This document shows positions 7,968 through 16,869 of a DNA stretch of 58,928 bases, piece by piece. Positions within the stretch are counted from its first letter, which is position 1. Each line of letters starts with the position of its first letter. The DNA comes from CAZFMJ01 sp964520045 (lineage in GTDB: Bacteria; Elusimicrobiota; Elusimicrobia; Elusimicrobiales; CAZFMJ01). The notes beneath the pieces were generated by a model. It was given only the letters and a program-made list of their open reading frames with translations. It did no database searches and had not been told where the DNA came from. Both the position numbers and the translations under genes were made by a program. Location of the stretch: the NCBI GenBank assembly GCA_964520045.1, contig CAZFMJ010000007.1, positions 1-58,928 of the forward strand. Reading direction: 5' to 3'.

Positions 7968-9770
7968 ATGAAACTTACGATCATCGACTGGGCCGTGATA
8001 GCGGCTTATTTCGCGGTAAATCTGCTTATCGGCTTATATTACAGGAAGCGCGCCACTAAATCCACCGAGGAATTTTTTGCGGGAGGACGCAATGTCTCAT
8101 GGTGGCTTGCCGGCACCAGTATGGTGGCAACGACTTTCGCGGCGGATACTCCGCTGGCCGTGACGGGGCTTGTGGCCTCTTACGGAATAGCGGGCAACTG
8201 GCTGTGGTGGAACATGCTTATGAGCAGTATGCTCACGGTTTTTTTCTTTGCGAGGCTGTGGAGGCGGTCGGGAGTTCTTACGGATGTGGAGTTTGCCGAA
8301 ATCCGCTACGGCGGTTCTCCGGCGGCTTTTCTCAGGGGGTTTCGGGCGCTTTATCTCGGCCTCCCCATAAACTGCATAATACTCGGCTGGGTGAATCTCG
8401 CAATGGTGAAAATCCTCATGATGATATTCAATTTCACGGATATCACCGTGATGGGAGTGGCGCTGAGCCCTAAAATACAGGCTTTGCTTGTGGTTTTTGC
8501 CATGATGTTTATAACGGCGTCCATTTCCACTCTTTCAGGGCTTTGGGGCGTGCTTGTGACCGATCTATTCCAATTTGTTCTTAAGATGGGAATGGTGATC
8601 GTGCTTGCCTATTATTCGGTGAAAGCCGTCGGCGGCATGGATGTTATGATCGAAAAACTGGCGCTCTTGAGCGCGGGCAAAGGGGGCGGCTCCATAATTT
8701 CTTTCACTCCGGATATCGGCTCCGTCTGGATGCCGATGATAACCTTTTTTGTTTATATCGCCGTAACATGGTGGGCCACATGGTATCCCGGGGCGGAGCC
8801 CGGCGGAGGGGGATATATAGCGCAGAGAATTTTCTGCGCGAAGGACGAAAAACATTCCCTGCTTGCCACCTTGTGGTTCAGTATCGCGCATTATGCCGTA
8901 AGACCGTGGCCGTGGATACTTACGGCATTGGCCTCTCTTGTGCTTTATCCGACTCTCGCCGATAAGGAATCGGGATTTATAATGACGATAGTAGACCCCA
9001 AGGTTTTTCCCGTCGCTTTGAGGGGCGTGATGATAGCGGCTTTCGCGGCTGCGTATATGTCTACTATAGCTACCCAGCTTAATTGGGGGGCGTCATACAT
9101 TGTAAACGACTTTTACAGAAGATTTCTTGTGAAAGGGCGCGACGAGAAGCATTATGTCGGCATATCGCAGTGGGCGACTCTTTTCCTTATGATAGTATCC
9201 TGCATAGTGACGTACTATCAGACCTCGATATCCGGCGCTTGGAAATTTCTTATGGCCGTGGGCGCCGGCACCGGAAGCGTTTTCATACTGCGCTGGTTCT
9301 GGTGGCGCATAAACGCATGGAGCGAAGTTTCCGCCATGGGGGCGTCGTTTGCCGTTTCGCTGGTTATGATGTATGTTTTTAATTTTAACACCGACGATCC
9401 GAGGCAGTTCGCCTATTCGGTGCTTATCACGGTCGCGTGTTCCACCGTAACATGGCTTGCCGTGACTTTTATCGCCGGCCCGGAAGAAAAGGAGAAGCTT
9501 TTGTCGTTTTACAGGAAAGTCAGGCCCAGTCCCATGCTGTGGGGGCCGATAGCGAAAGAGGCTGTCGACGTTAAATCAAAGCGCGACGAAATGAATAATC
9601 TGCTGGATTTTGCGGCTGGATGCGTGATGATATATATGGCGCTTTTCGGAGTGGGCAAGATCATTTTCGGCCAGACCGGAACCGGACTGATTTTTCTCGC
9701 AGTTTCGGCCTGCTCCGCGGGAGTGGTTTACTGGGACTTAAACCGCAGAGGCTGGAAAGTTATTGATTGA
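7968..9770 (+). CDS. Sodium:solute symporter (SSS family)
   Basis: The 600-residue protein has the usual start of this family (IDWAVIAAYFAVNLLIG, then STEEFFAGGRNVSWW) and about 13-14 hydrophobic segments. It therefore belongs to the Na+-coupled SSS family, which imports sugars, amino acids, nucleosides or carboxylates. The substrate cannot be read from the sequence. AAAAGGAATAAT precedes the ATG. The last about 100 residues carry two further membrane helices after a cytoplasmic loop (SKRDEMNNLL). It follows the diguanylate cyclase by 15 bp. Confidence 0.9.
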   Translation: MKLTIIDWAVIAAYFAVNLLIGLYYRKRATKSTEEFFAGGRNVSWWLAGTSMVATTFAADTPLAVTGLVASYGIAGNWLWWNMLMSSMLTVFFFARLWRRSGVLTDVEFAEIRYGGSPAAFLRGFRALYLGLPINCIILGWVNLAMVKILMMIFNFTDITVMGVALSPKIQALLVVFAMMFITASISTLSGLWGVLVTDLFQFVLKMGMVIVLAYYSVKAVGGMDVMIEKLALLSAGKGGGSIISFTPDIGSVWMPMITFFVYIAVTWWATWYPGAEPGGGGYIAQRIFCAKDEKHSLLATLWFSIAHYAVRPWPWILTALASLVLYPTLADKESGFIMTIVDPKVFPVALRGVMIAAFAAAYMSTIATQLNWGASYIVNDFYRRFLVKGRDEKHYVGISQWATLFLMIVSCIVTYYQTSISGAWKFLMAVGAGTGSVFILRWFWWRINAWSEVSAMGASFAVSLVMMYVFNFNTDDPRQFAYSVLITVACSTVTWLAVTFIAGPEEKEKLLSFYRKVRPSPMLWGPIAKEAVDVKSKRDEMNNLLDFAAGCVMIYMALFGVGKIIFGQTGTGLIFLAVSACSAGVVYWDLNRRGWKVID

Positions 9771-9928
9771 AAGAAGACGGTAGACGGCTAACTGGGGAGA
9801 AGAGGCGGGACAGCAATTAAGAAGTCACCAAGTCACCAGCCATCCCAAACTTTCAGGTTAATTGGGGTGGCCCATTCTCAAGGCTTTAATGGAAAGAATG
9901 GACCGTCTACTATCTACCGTTCCCTTGA
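9771..9928. repeat. Composite of intergenic repeats with an inverted DH element
   Basis: GAAGACGGTAGACGG opens the block and GGACCGTCTACTATCTACC closes it. Between them are AAGTCACCAAGTCACCAG and a DH element in reverse orientation (CATCCCAAAC... then CCCATTCT...AGAATGG, about 9841-9901). Three repeat families are therefore nested in 158 bp between two convergent genes. No separate terminator is visible. Confidence 0.65.
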
Positions 9929-10368
9929 TTATTTCAATGAAAATCTGCTTCCAAGCATAACATAGCTTTCTTTTTGGTCGGCGGACACCACCCTGATATA
10001 ATACTGGTATTGAATCGTCGTTGTTTTCTTTACCGCCGCTTTTTCCTCTTCGGTGAGCGTTCTGAGATAGCCGAAATATTTTCCGCGGAAGTTGACAAGC
10101 TGTCCGTTGAGCATCACTTCAGGGCTTATATTCAGCGGGCCCATATCCTCTATGGTTATGTGCGGAACGCGGAATGTCCACTTATTTTCGGCGCAGTACA
10201 CCGCCAGATTGGCGTCTCCCGAAGGCGAGGGGAAATATTCCCGCAGTTCGCGGTTTACGTAAAAATGCACGCATTTAAGCTCTTCCGGCGTGATACCGCC
10301 GGTAAGTTTGTTCCTGCGCAGGCGGAACCCGCAAGTCCGAGTAGAAACACGATTGTAATTGTTTTCAT
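9929..10368 (-). CDS. Small secreted protein of unknown function, with an apparent frameshift after the signal peptide
   Basis: A good start exists at 10368 (GGGGGATAAA, then ATG), encoding MKTITIVFLLGLAGSACA, an export signal. That frame closes after about 35 codons. The downstream frame (ITPEELK, then CVHFYVNRELREYF) runs cleanly to 9929 but has no start codon before a GTG at 10270. Adding one G to the GG pair at 10313-10314 joins the frames as SACAGNKLTGGITPEELK. I recognise no family in the mature part, which is rich in aromatic residues. The change may be an assembly error or a young inactivating mutation. If the gene is read without correction, the coding part is 9929-10270. Confidence 0.55.
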
Positions 10369-10574
10369 TTTATCCCCCGTTAGATTTTAATCTGAATTTT
10401 GACGGCGCTGTGATCCATGCAATCTGCTGAATAAATAATATCACGGAATCCATTTTGCCGCATGAGTCTTTGGGGCAGATTTTTCCAGGCCTTAAGCCTG
10501 ATTGAACTCTGGGAAAAAGGTCCTATGCGTTTTTGCGGGAGACTGCCGGTTATTGTAGAATTTGGAGTAATAGC

Positions 10575-10997
10575 ATGGTGAAATATCTTAATAGGTATTA
10601 CTATCTGGCGCCTTTGTGGTTTCTGGTGGAGATTATTTTCTGGCCGGGTTTCAGGGCGGGGATAATTTTCGGAAATTCGACGGCGGGGATAGCCGCCTTC
10701 TATGCCGTTGAAACGGGAATAGCTGTGGCCGTATACAGGAAATCGCCATATGCTGATTTCAGCGCTTTTGCGGAAAATATGATATACCTTATTTTCGCGT
10801 TTAAATACATAATATTTGCTCCGCTGGATATAGCCATGAATTTAGAGTCAAACTCAGCCGGCGCCGGAGCGATGATTGCCGGCTACAGGGCATCTCTGCC
10901 GGGCATAATTTTTTCGGCGGCGCATGCGGTGTTTAATCTCAAAAGATTTATAAACGGAGGATTTAAATTGCCGGCGGATGGCGCAGATAAAGAATAA
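10575..10997 (+). CDS. Small integral membrane protein, unknown function
   Basis: The start at 10575 is chosen for TTTGGAGTAATAGC just upstream; an in-frame upstream start at 10533 would add an unlikely polar segment. The 140-residue product is mostly hydrophobic, with about four membrane segments (LAPLWFLVEIIFW; AGIAAFYAVETGIAVAV; MIYLIFAFKYIIFAPL; LPGIIFSAAHAVF). It ends in a charged tail. I do not recognise the family. An imperfect TTTTTCCAG...CTGGGAAAAA hairpin lies about 60 bp upstream, near 10475-10515. Confidence 0.6.
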   Translation: MVKYLNRYYYLAPLWFLVEIIFWPGFRAGIIFGNSTAGIAAFYAVETGIAVAVYRKSPYADFSAFAENMIYLIFAFKYIIFAPLDIAMNLESNSAGAGAMIAGYRASLPGIIFSAAHAVFNLKRFINGGFKLPADGADKE

Positions 10998-11032
10998 TGG
11001 CTCTACAGGGTTTAGCATTGGAGCGGGACAGT

Positions 11033-11113
11033 CATGGAATTGCCCCTCCGCCACGTAGGAAACCCTCCTGTGGCCTCCCATCCGCTATGTGGCTGCGGAG
11101 CAACTCCATGCCT
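11033..11113. repeat. Large imperfect hairpin with about 26-bp arms
   Basis: CATGGAATTGCCCCTCCGCC... on the left is answered by ...GCTGCGGAGCAACTCCATG on the right. Six positions differ, and the loop is about 26 bases. The block lies alone in the gap between the membrane-protein gene and the pseudopilin-type gene and matches none of the other repeat families here. The rest of this gap (to 11241) holds a CAGTAGACAGAATTCCGG motif that recurs near 15605. Confidence 0.6.
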
Positions 11114-11241
11114 GCCCCTTAGTGTTCATGGCAGTGCGATTGATTTACACCGGGAAGCCGGAAGAAACAGAATAATAACCAAAAGTCGAAATCAGAAGTC
11201 AGTAGACAGAATTCCGGCTACTCAATGCTCTCTTTAATATT

Positions 11242-11928
11242 ATGGAAGAAAAAAAACAGAAAATACTTTTATATGTAAGTCTGCTTATACGTCTGGCATG
11301 GCTTTTACCCGCGAGCTTGTTCGCTTTGTTTTATGTTTTTTTGTTCGCGCAATATGTGTTTATCGCCGTAAAATACGGTCGTTTTGCGATGTTTTTATCT
11401 TTCGGCATGGTGGTCAATACCGCGGTCGGAGGCGTGTTCCTCTGGCTTTGCTTTTTGGCATGGCGCAAAACACGGACGCTTTTTAAAGGGGAAATGCGGG
11501 TGTCTGCGGGAAAGGTGTTTTTGCAGGGCTTAAGCGTTTTAGTCGGATTTGCCGTAGCCGGGATGATTGTCGTTCCGAAATTCACCGACCTTATGAGATA
11601 TTCATGTGAAGGTAAAAACAACGGGAATCTGGCGGTCTTGCGGATATCCCTGGATTCTTACAAAGACGCGAATGGAAAATATCCGGAAGATTTACATGCG
11701 CTTATCAGCGGCGGCGGCGAGTTAAAACAAATTCCATTTATTTGGGACGTATGGGGGGCCCGTTCCCCGCATCCAAGGACGGCGGAAATAGTTTATTATG
11801 ACGGCAGAAAAACCGGGGATAGCGGTAAATGGGCGTATGTGAACAACCCTAAAGATTCCGGCTGGGGAAATGTTTACATCGACTGCACGCATACAGACAG
11901 CAGGGGAACTGCATGGAGCGGGCATTAA
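11242..11928 (+). CDS. Polytopic membrane protein ending in a pseudopilin-type domain
   Basis: The first about 95 residues hold two long membrane segments (LLYVSLLIRLAWLLPASL... and AMFLSFGMVVNTAVGGVF...). The third (about 92-112) leads straight into VPKFTDLMRYSCEGKNNGNL and SLDSYKDANGKYPEDLHAL. This is the alpha1-helix and ALXXNL-like region of type II/IV pseudopilins. The C-terminal domain then has GDSGKWAYVNN and a closing CTHTDSRG, as in GspG/PilE-like proteins. A prepilin peptidase site (G|FTLxE) is absent. The domain therefore seems grafted onto a multi-pass anchor, and assembly into a pilus by the usual route looks unlikely. Its function is unknown. Confidence 0.7.
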   Translation: MEEKKQKILLYVSLLIRLAWLLPASLFALFYVFLFAQYVFIAVKYGRFAMFLSFGMVVNTAVGGVFLWLCFLAWRKTRTLFKGEMRVSAGKVFLQGLSVLVGFAVAGMIVVPKFTDLMRYSCEGKNNGNLAVLRISLDSYKDANGKYPEDLHALISGGGELKQIPFIWDVWGARSPHPRTAEIVYYDGRKTGDSGKWAYVNNPKDSGWGNVYIDCTHTDSRGTAWSGH

Positions 11929-12041
11929 TTAAAGAGGGTAGAAGGCAGACGGGAGAAGGTAGACGGTAACCTAAAAACAAAGAAAAGAAACATCTAAGAC
12001 GAAGATAAGCCGTCTCGCAGTCCAGCTGTCCAGCAGTCCAG

Positions 12042-12818
12042 CTAACTGCTTAAAATACTGAAGATTTGTTTTGCTTCATGAAGGAACGACAGGTAAAATT
12101 CAGGTTTTTGCTGAATATTCGCTTTGTAAATCAGAATCCACTTCCCGCATCCTTCCGCATTCCAGCCTTTGGTCCGGCCTAAAGAAGCTAGTTTTGACGG
12201 AGAAAAAAACATTCTTATCGCATTTTCGTCCTTTCCCCGGAGCAGATAATTTTTTGAAAATTCGGGATCTTCGGCAAAATCAATGTCCTGATAGCCGAAA
12301 GCGGAAGCTATTTTGTGCAGAATATTTTCCGGCTGGAGATAAAAGTCCGGAAAAATGTACGCTTCGCGGGCAAACGCCGCCACGGTCTGGATGTGGGTTT
12401 GTCTGTTTTTACCGCTTCCCGTAGTGTATTTGTATTCAAATGAAAAAAACGGCAGGGAATCAAGATTGCCGGAGAGCGTATTGTAAGTTTTTGAGGAAGA
12501 GTTTGAGGAGAAGAAAGACGACGTCTTGCGCGAAAAAAGATTCGAACCCGAAAATTCATATTCCACATTGCGCGGAAGGGATTCGTTGTATGAAAAATTA
12601 TTTAGCGACGCCAGCTGTATGAGCGCCTGCCGGCGCCGGCGAGCGGAGATTATAGAGTAAAGCGCCGCCGCAATTATGGACAGAATAATGACAGGGATCA
12701 GCATCCCCGCCGGAAATGCGCCGCATGACGGCGCTTTAGCGGCGCTGTTTTGCGGGAAAAGGAGCGGTATTAATACCGCTCCCGAAAGCAGTATCGGAAG
12801 ACGGTTTTGTTTTTTCAT
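12042..12818 (-). CDS. Membrane-anchored protein of unknown function
   Basis: The 258-residue product has an N-terminal hydrophobic segment that may be a signal (LPILLSGAVLIPLLFP) and a second membrane helix at about 39-58 (LIPVIILSIIAAALYSII), followed by arginines. The soluble remainder has a serine-rich segment (SSFFSSNSSSKTY) and a pattern of the FSKNYLLRGKDENAIR type, which I have seen in uncharacterised membrane proteins but cannot name. It is transcribed away from the GH13 gene. The 109-bp gap between them must hold both promoters, but I see no strong match. Confidence 0.6.
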   Translation of the reverse strand: MKKQNRLPILLSGAVLIPLLFPQNSAAKAPSCGAFPAGMLIPVIILSIIAAALYSIISARRRRQALIQLASLNNFSYNESLPRNVEYEFSGSNLFSRKTSSFFSSNSSSKTYNTLSGNLDSLPFFSFEYKYTTGSGKNRQTHIQTVAAFAREAYIFPDFYLQPENILHKIASAFGYQDIDFAEDPEFSKNYLLRGKDENAIRMFFSPSKLASLGRTKGWNAEGCGKWILIYKANIQQKPEFYLSFLHEAKQIFSILSS

Positions 12819-12927
12819 AAATTTCCGCCTAAATTTTGATATAATTTAACGTCCGCAGAAGCCGGTTCTTACAATAATAAAAAATTAAGAGCGTTGCGGC
12901 AATATTATCCGCTGTCCGGGGGCTGTT

Positions 12928-14418
12928 GTGCTGCGTTCCAATCCGCATCTTTACGAAATTAATGTCAGGGTATGGATGAGGCAGCTGCGCGAAAAATACG
13001 GCGCGGCTCTTACCCTTTCCACTATTCCCGACGAAGAATGGCTGGAGCTCAGACATCTGGGGTTTGATATTATCTGGCTTATGGGCATATGGCAGACAAG
13101 CCCAAGGGCTTTGGAGCTTGCCCGCTCAATGCAGTTCCTGCGCGACAGATTCATGAAGTCCTGCCCCGGCGGCAGTATGGATGATATCGCCGCCTCCCCG
13201 TATTCAATATACGACTACAAGCTTAATCCCGAACTTGGAACCGAAACCGAACTGGCTTTGGTGCGCGGGAAACTCAACGGAATGGGGATGAAGCTGTTTC
13301 TGGATTTTGTCACCAATCACCTTGCCGTAGATCATCACTGCATTAAGATGTGTCCGGATTGTTTCATGCAGGGCGGGCCGGAAGACGTCAAGGCTCATCC
13401 CGACTGGTTTTTTGAGGCCGAACTGGAAGGCAGAAAAATCTATCACGCATACGGAAGGGATCCCAATTTTCCGCCGTGGATGGATACCGCCCAGCTTAAT
13501 TATTTCCATTCCAAAACAAGGCAGGAAATGATAAAAAACCTTCTTAATGTCGCCGAAGTCTGCGACGGGGTGCGCTGCGATATGGTCATGCTTACGCTCA
13601 ATGACGTGCATGAGGGCACATGGGGCTGGCTGCTTGAAAAAAACGGTTTTAAACGGCCCGAAAGGGAGTTCTGGGAAGAAGCCATATCCGCGGTAAAGGA
13701 CAAGCATCCGCATTTCACCTTTTTGGCGGAAGTTTATTGGGGGCTGGAGTGGCAGCTTCAGCAGATGGGCTTTGATTATACCTACGATAAAGTCATCTAT
13801 GACAGGCTGCGGTCTATGGCGTCTTCAGAGATAAAAGGCCATCTGCGCGCGGAAAAACTTTACCAAAAGCGTTCCGCCAGATTTATCGAAAATCACGATG
13901 AAGAGCCCGCCGTTACGGCGTTCGGAAGGGACAAATCAATGGCCGCCGCCGTGGCTGTGTCCACGCTGCGCGGAATGAGATTTTTTTATGACGGCCAGCT
14001 TAACGGAATTAATATAAGAAGATGGGTGCAGTTCCTCTGTCTTCCCCCGGGCGGAGATCCCGCTATACGCAAGTTTTACGAGAAGCTCCTGAAAATAATA
14101 GACCATCCCGCTTTTCACGGAGGGGAATGGACGATGCTTGAACCCAGGCCCGCCGCGCAGGGCGACGATACCAACCGCAATTTTCTCTGCTGGACGTGGA
14201 ATCAGCGCAGGACGCAGAAGCTTGTGGTTATAAATTATTCCGATTCATGGTCGCGCTGCAAGGTTCCCATGACGGCCGGTTCCGCGGGTAAATCCCTTAC
14301 GATATTCGACGAGCTTTCAGAGAGATTTTTTTCATTTCCTTCGGAAGAAATCAGGCGCGACGGCCTGCTTGTGGAGCTCCCGCCGTACGGCTCTCATATC
14401 TTCGATATGGAATTATAG
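12928..14418 (+). CDS. Alpha-amylase family (GH13) glycoside hydrolase
   Basis: The 496-residue protein has the GH13 catalytic triad in order: D218 in DGVRCDMV (nucleophile), E268 in TFLAEVYW (acid/base) and D324 in ENHDEEP (transition-state stabiliser). It opens with LYEINVRVWMRQL and continues with IIWLMGIWQTSP, both normal for the barrel. A C-terminal beta domain (LVVINYSDSWSRCKV...) completes it. There is no signal peptide, so it acts in the cytoplasm, probably on malto-oligosaccharides or as a transglycosylase. The exact specificity is open. The start is a GTG with only a weak purine stretch before it. Glycogen phosphorylase at 43667 may act on the same glucan pool. Confidence 0.88.
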   Translation: MLRSNPHLYEINVRVWMRQLREKYGAALTLSTIPDEEWLELRHLGFDIIWLMGIWQTSPRALELARSMQFLRDRFMKSCPGGSMDDIAASPYSIYDYKLNPELGTETELALVRGKLNGMGMKLFLDFVTNHLAVDHHCIKMCPDCFMQGGPEDVKAHPDWFFEAELEGRKIYHAYGRDPNFPPWMDTAQLNYFHSKTRQEMIKNLLNVAEVCDGVRCDMVMLTLNDVHEGTWGWLLEKNGFKRPEREFWEEAISAVKDKHPHFTFLAEVYWGLEWQLQQMGFDYTYDKVIYDRLRSMASSEIKGHLRAEKLYQKRSARFIENHDEEPAVTAFGRDKSMAAAVAVSTLRGMRFFYDGQLNGINIRRWVQFLCLPPGGDPAIRKFYEKLLKIIDHPAFHGGEWTMLEPRPAAQGDDTNRNFLCWTWNQRRTQKLVVINYSDSWSRCKVPMTAGSAGKSLTIFDELSERFFSFPSEEIRRDGLLVELPPYGSHIFDMEL

Positions 14419-14456
14419 GGGGCATATTATTTCGTTGCGGCCCCCAAGGAGGAGTT

Positions 14457-15575
14457 TTGGACTACGGCATACTTGTAATAAATCCCGGTTCCACTTCCGA
14501 CGAAATAAGCTTCTTTAAAGGGGATACCGCAGTGTTTCACAAAGTAGTGCGGTATAATCCCGACGACCTTAAACCATTTGAAAAACAGAAGGTAACCGCC
14601 CAATATCAATTTAGGGAAAATTTAGTCATAAAAGCGCTTAAAGAAAACAGCATAGAATTATCCGAAATTCAGGCGGTAATCGGCAGGGGGGGGCTTTTAA
14701 AGCCTATGCCCGGCGGAACATACGCGGTTACCGCAAAAATGGCGGAGGACCTGCGCAACGGGGTTATGGGCGATCATCCCTCAAATCTCGGCGGACTTCT
14801 GGCCCGGGAAATAGCGGGATTGTGCGGGGCTAAGCCTTTTATCGCCGATCCCGTGGTTGTGGATGAAATGCACGGGCTTGCCAGATATTCAGGCATGCCC
14901 GAGAATCCGCGTCTGTCCATTTTTCATGCGCTTAACCAGAAGCGCGTGGCGCGGCTGGCGGCTGAAAAATTAGGGAAGAGTTATGAAGAATGCCGTCTCA
15001 TCGTGATGCACGGAGGAGGCGGAATTTCCGTGGGCGCTCATTCGGGAGGCAGGGTTATAGACGTGAATAACGCTCTCGACGGAGAAGGCCCGTTCACTCC
15101 GCAGAGAAGCGGAGGAGTCCCTTCCGGCGGCCTGGCAAAGATGTGTTATGGCGGTAAATACGGAGCCGGCGACATAAAGCTGAAAATAAAGGGAAAAGGC
15201 GGACTTGTCGCGTATACCGGCACTTCGGACGTAACGGCGCTGAAGAAGTATATTAAAGGCGAACCTTTTCCAAAGGAGTCCGGGCTTGATGTTTCCAAAG
15301 TCACTCCGGAAAAGGCGAAAGAGTGTCTGCTGGCTATGGCTTATCAGATAAGCAAAGAAATAGGAGCTCTTTCCGCCGCGCTCAAGGGTAAAGTCGACGC
15401 CATAGCGCTGACGGGCGGCATAGTTTATGACGACGAAATAATAGTGCCCGCCATAAAGGGGTATGTGGAATGGATAGCTCCGGTGCTGTTGTTTCCCGGA
15501 GGCGATGAAATGCGCGCTTTAAGGGACGCGGCTGAGTGCGTGATGGAGGATCCTTCAAAGCTGAAGGAATATTAA
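14457..15575 (+). CDS. buk: Butyrate kinase (acetokinase family)
   Basis: The product converts butyryl phosphate and ADP to butyrate and ATP. It opens with ILVINPGSTSDEIS, the phosphate-1 loop of the acetate/sugar kinase fold. It continues with VIGRGGLLKPMPGGTYAV, a DHPSNLGG-containing stretch and LIVMHGGGGISVGAH, all as expected for butyrate kinases. The length of 372 is slightly above average. The start is a TTG at 14457 fixed by AAGGAGGAG 5-12 bases upstream; no suitable ATG exists. The phosphotransacylase partner follows after a 289-bp repeat-filled gap. A branched-chain acyl kinase is an alternative specificity. Confidence 0.9.
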   Translation: MDYGILVINPGSTSDEISFFKGDTAVFHKVVRYNPDDLKPFEKQKVTAQYQFRENLVIKALKENSIELSEIQAVIGRGGLLKPMPGGTYAVTAKMAEDLRNGVMGDHPSNLGGLLAREIAGLCGAKPFIADPVVVDEMHGLARYSGMPENPRLSIFHALNQKRVARLAAEKLGKSYEECRLIVMHGGGGISVGAHSGGRVIDVNNALDGEGPFTPQRSGGVPSGGLAKMCYGGKYGAGDIKLKIKGKGGLVAYTGTSDVTALKKYIKGEPFPKESGLDVSKVTPEKAKECLLAMAYQISKEIGALSAALKGKVDAIALTGGIVYDDEIIVPAIKGYVEWIAPVLLFPGGDEMRALRDAAECVMEDPSKLKEY

Positions 15576-15599
15576 AAAGAGTAACTACGCAGGTAGCCA

Positions 15600-15836
15600 G
15601 AATTCAGTAGACAGAATTCCGGCTCCTGAATCCTCGGCTGTTCTGGATTCTGTCCAAACAAACCTTCCCGCCACTACAGCAAGGCGGGATCTCGCCCTCC
15701 GCCAAAAGCGGAGAGGCGGAAACGGCAGTGAGTTTGGACTGCCCTGAGACTTCGCTCAGGACTGCCTGCTGGACTGTCCCATTCTCACAGCTTTTGAGGA
15801 AGGAATGGGGCTGACTTCTGAATCCTGTCTACTCGT
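15600..15836. repeat. Long DH element in reverse orientation inside a GAATTC-type repeat
   Basis: A reversed DH element (about 15652-15809) has its TCCAAAC hairpin enlarged by an extra GGCGGGATCTCGCC...GGCGGAAA segment. It is bracketed by AGTAGACAGAATTCCGG and TTCTGAATCCTGTCTACT, which are themselves roughly inverted. The same outer motif occurs near 11200, 16805 and 35722. The block separates buk from ptb and forms most of the gap. Confidence 0.65.
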
Positions 15837-15864
15837 GTAATAACTTAAGAGGAGACAATATAAT

Positions 15865-16791
15865 ATGAAATTCGCTAATTTTGACGAACTCGTAAAAATG
15901 ATGCGCGGCAAATCAAATAAGGTGGTGGTGCCCGGCGCAAATAATTTCGAGGCGCTTGAGGCCTGCAAAATGGCTCAGGACAACGGTCTTGTTTCGGGCG
16001 GAGTGCTCATAGGAAACAAGACGGCTATAGAGAGCATGGCGCAAAAGACCGGCCTGAATTTGTCCAAATTCGAGCTGGTGGAGTCCTCCGACCTGACTGA
16101 AATGTGCGAGAAAGCGGTGGCCTTTGTTAAGCAGGGCAAGGGGGATTTTCTTGTCAAAGGCCTGGTCGACACTAAATTTTACGTCAAAGCCATACTCAAC
16201 AAAAGCAACGGCATGGTTGAGCCCGGCAAGCTTTTGAGCCATTTTGTGCTGTTTGAGACCGCTAATTATCACAAGCTTTTTGCGCTTACCGACGCGGGCG
16301 TGATGATAGCTCCGAATCTTGAGGAAAAGCGTCAGATAGTGCAGAATGCCGTAGACTTAATGCGCATGCTCGGAGTCGCAACTCCGAAAGTCTCCGTAGT
16401 CTGCCCCGTTGAAAAAGTTAATCCAAAAATACCAAGCACTTTGGACGCGCAGGAGCTGTCTAAGATGAGTTCCGACGGCAGGATCAAGAACGCCGTGGTG
16501 GAAGGGCCGTATGATATTTATATTTCCGTTTCCCGCAAATTGGCCGAGGAAAAGGGCGTGACCGGCGGAAAGGTGCCCGGCGAAGTGGATATTATGCTTC
16601 TTCCCAATCTGGACGCGGCCAATCCCATATACAAGGCGATATCCTTTTTCGCCGCAGGGATCAAATCCGCGACTCTGCTCGCGGGAGCCAGCGTTCCCGT
16701 CATACTTCCTTCAAGAACGGACGCGCCGCTTACAAAAATGCTTTCCATAGCGCTGGCAAGCTTTCTCAAGGAACAGCAGGTGAAGGTATAA
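15865..16791 (+). CDS. ptb: Phosphate butyryltransferase (phosphotransacylase family)
   Basis: The 308-residue enzyme exchanges CoA and phosphate on butyryl groups (butyryl-CoA to butyryl phosphate), feeding butyrate kinase. The PTA/PTB fold is seen from VVVPGANNFEALEACKMA onward, with DFLVKGLVDTKFYVKAIL and ALTDAGVMIAPNLEEKRQI in the expected order. The C-terminus has the GITVADLIM-like element here written as GEVDIMLLPNLDAANP. TAAGAGGAGACAATATAAT precedes the ATG. Adjacency to buk makes substrate-level ATP formation from acyl-CoA very likely. Whether butyrate or branched acids are made depends on genes outside the window. Confidence 0.9.
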   Translation: MKFANFDELVKMMRGKSNKVVVPGANNFEALEACKMAQDNGLVSGGVLIGNKTAIESMAQKTGLNLSKFELVESSDLTEMCEKAVAFVKQGKGDFLVKGLVDTKFYVKAILNKSNGMVEPGKLLSHFVLFETANYHKLFALTDAGVMIAPNLEEKRQIVQNAVDLMRMLGVATPKVSVVCPVEKVNPKIPSTLDAQELSKMSSDGRIKNAVVEGPYDIYISVSRKLAEEKGVTGGKVPGEVDIMLLPNLDAANPIYKAISFFAAGIKSATLLAGASVPVILPSRTDAPLTKMLSIALASFLKEQQVKV

Positions 16792-16869
16792 CGGAGGCAG
16801 CGGGAAGCCGGAAGTCGGCGGACGGAATTCCAGTTTCTGAATCCTGTCTGTCCGAGCGGCAGATAATTT

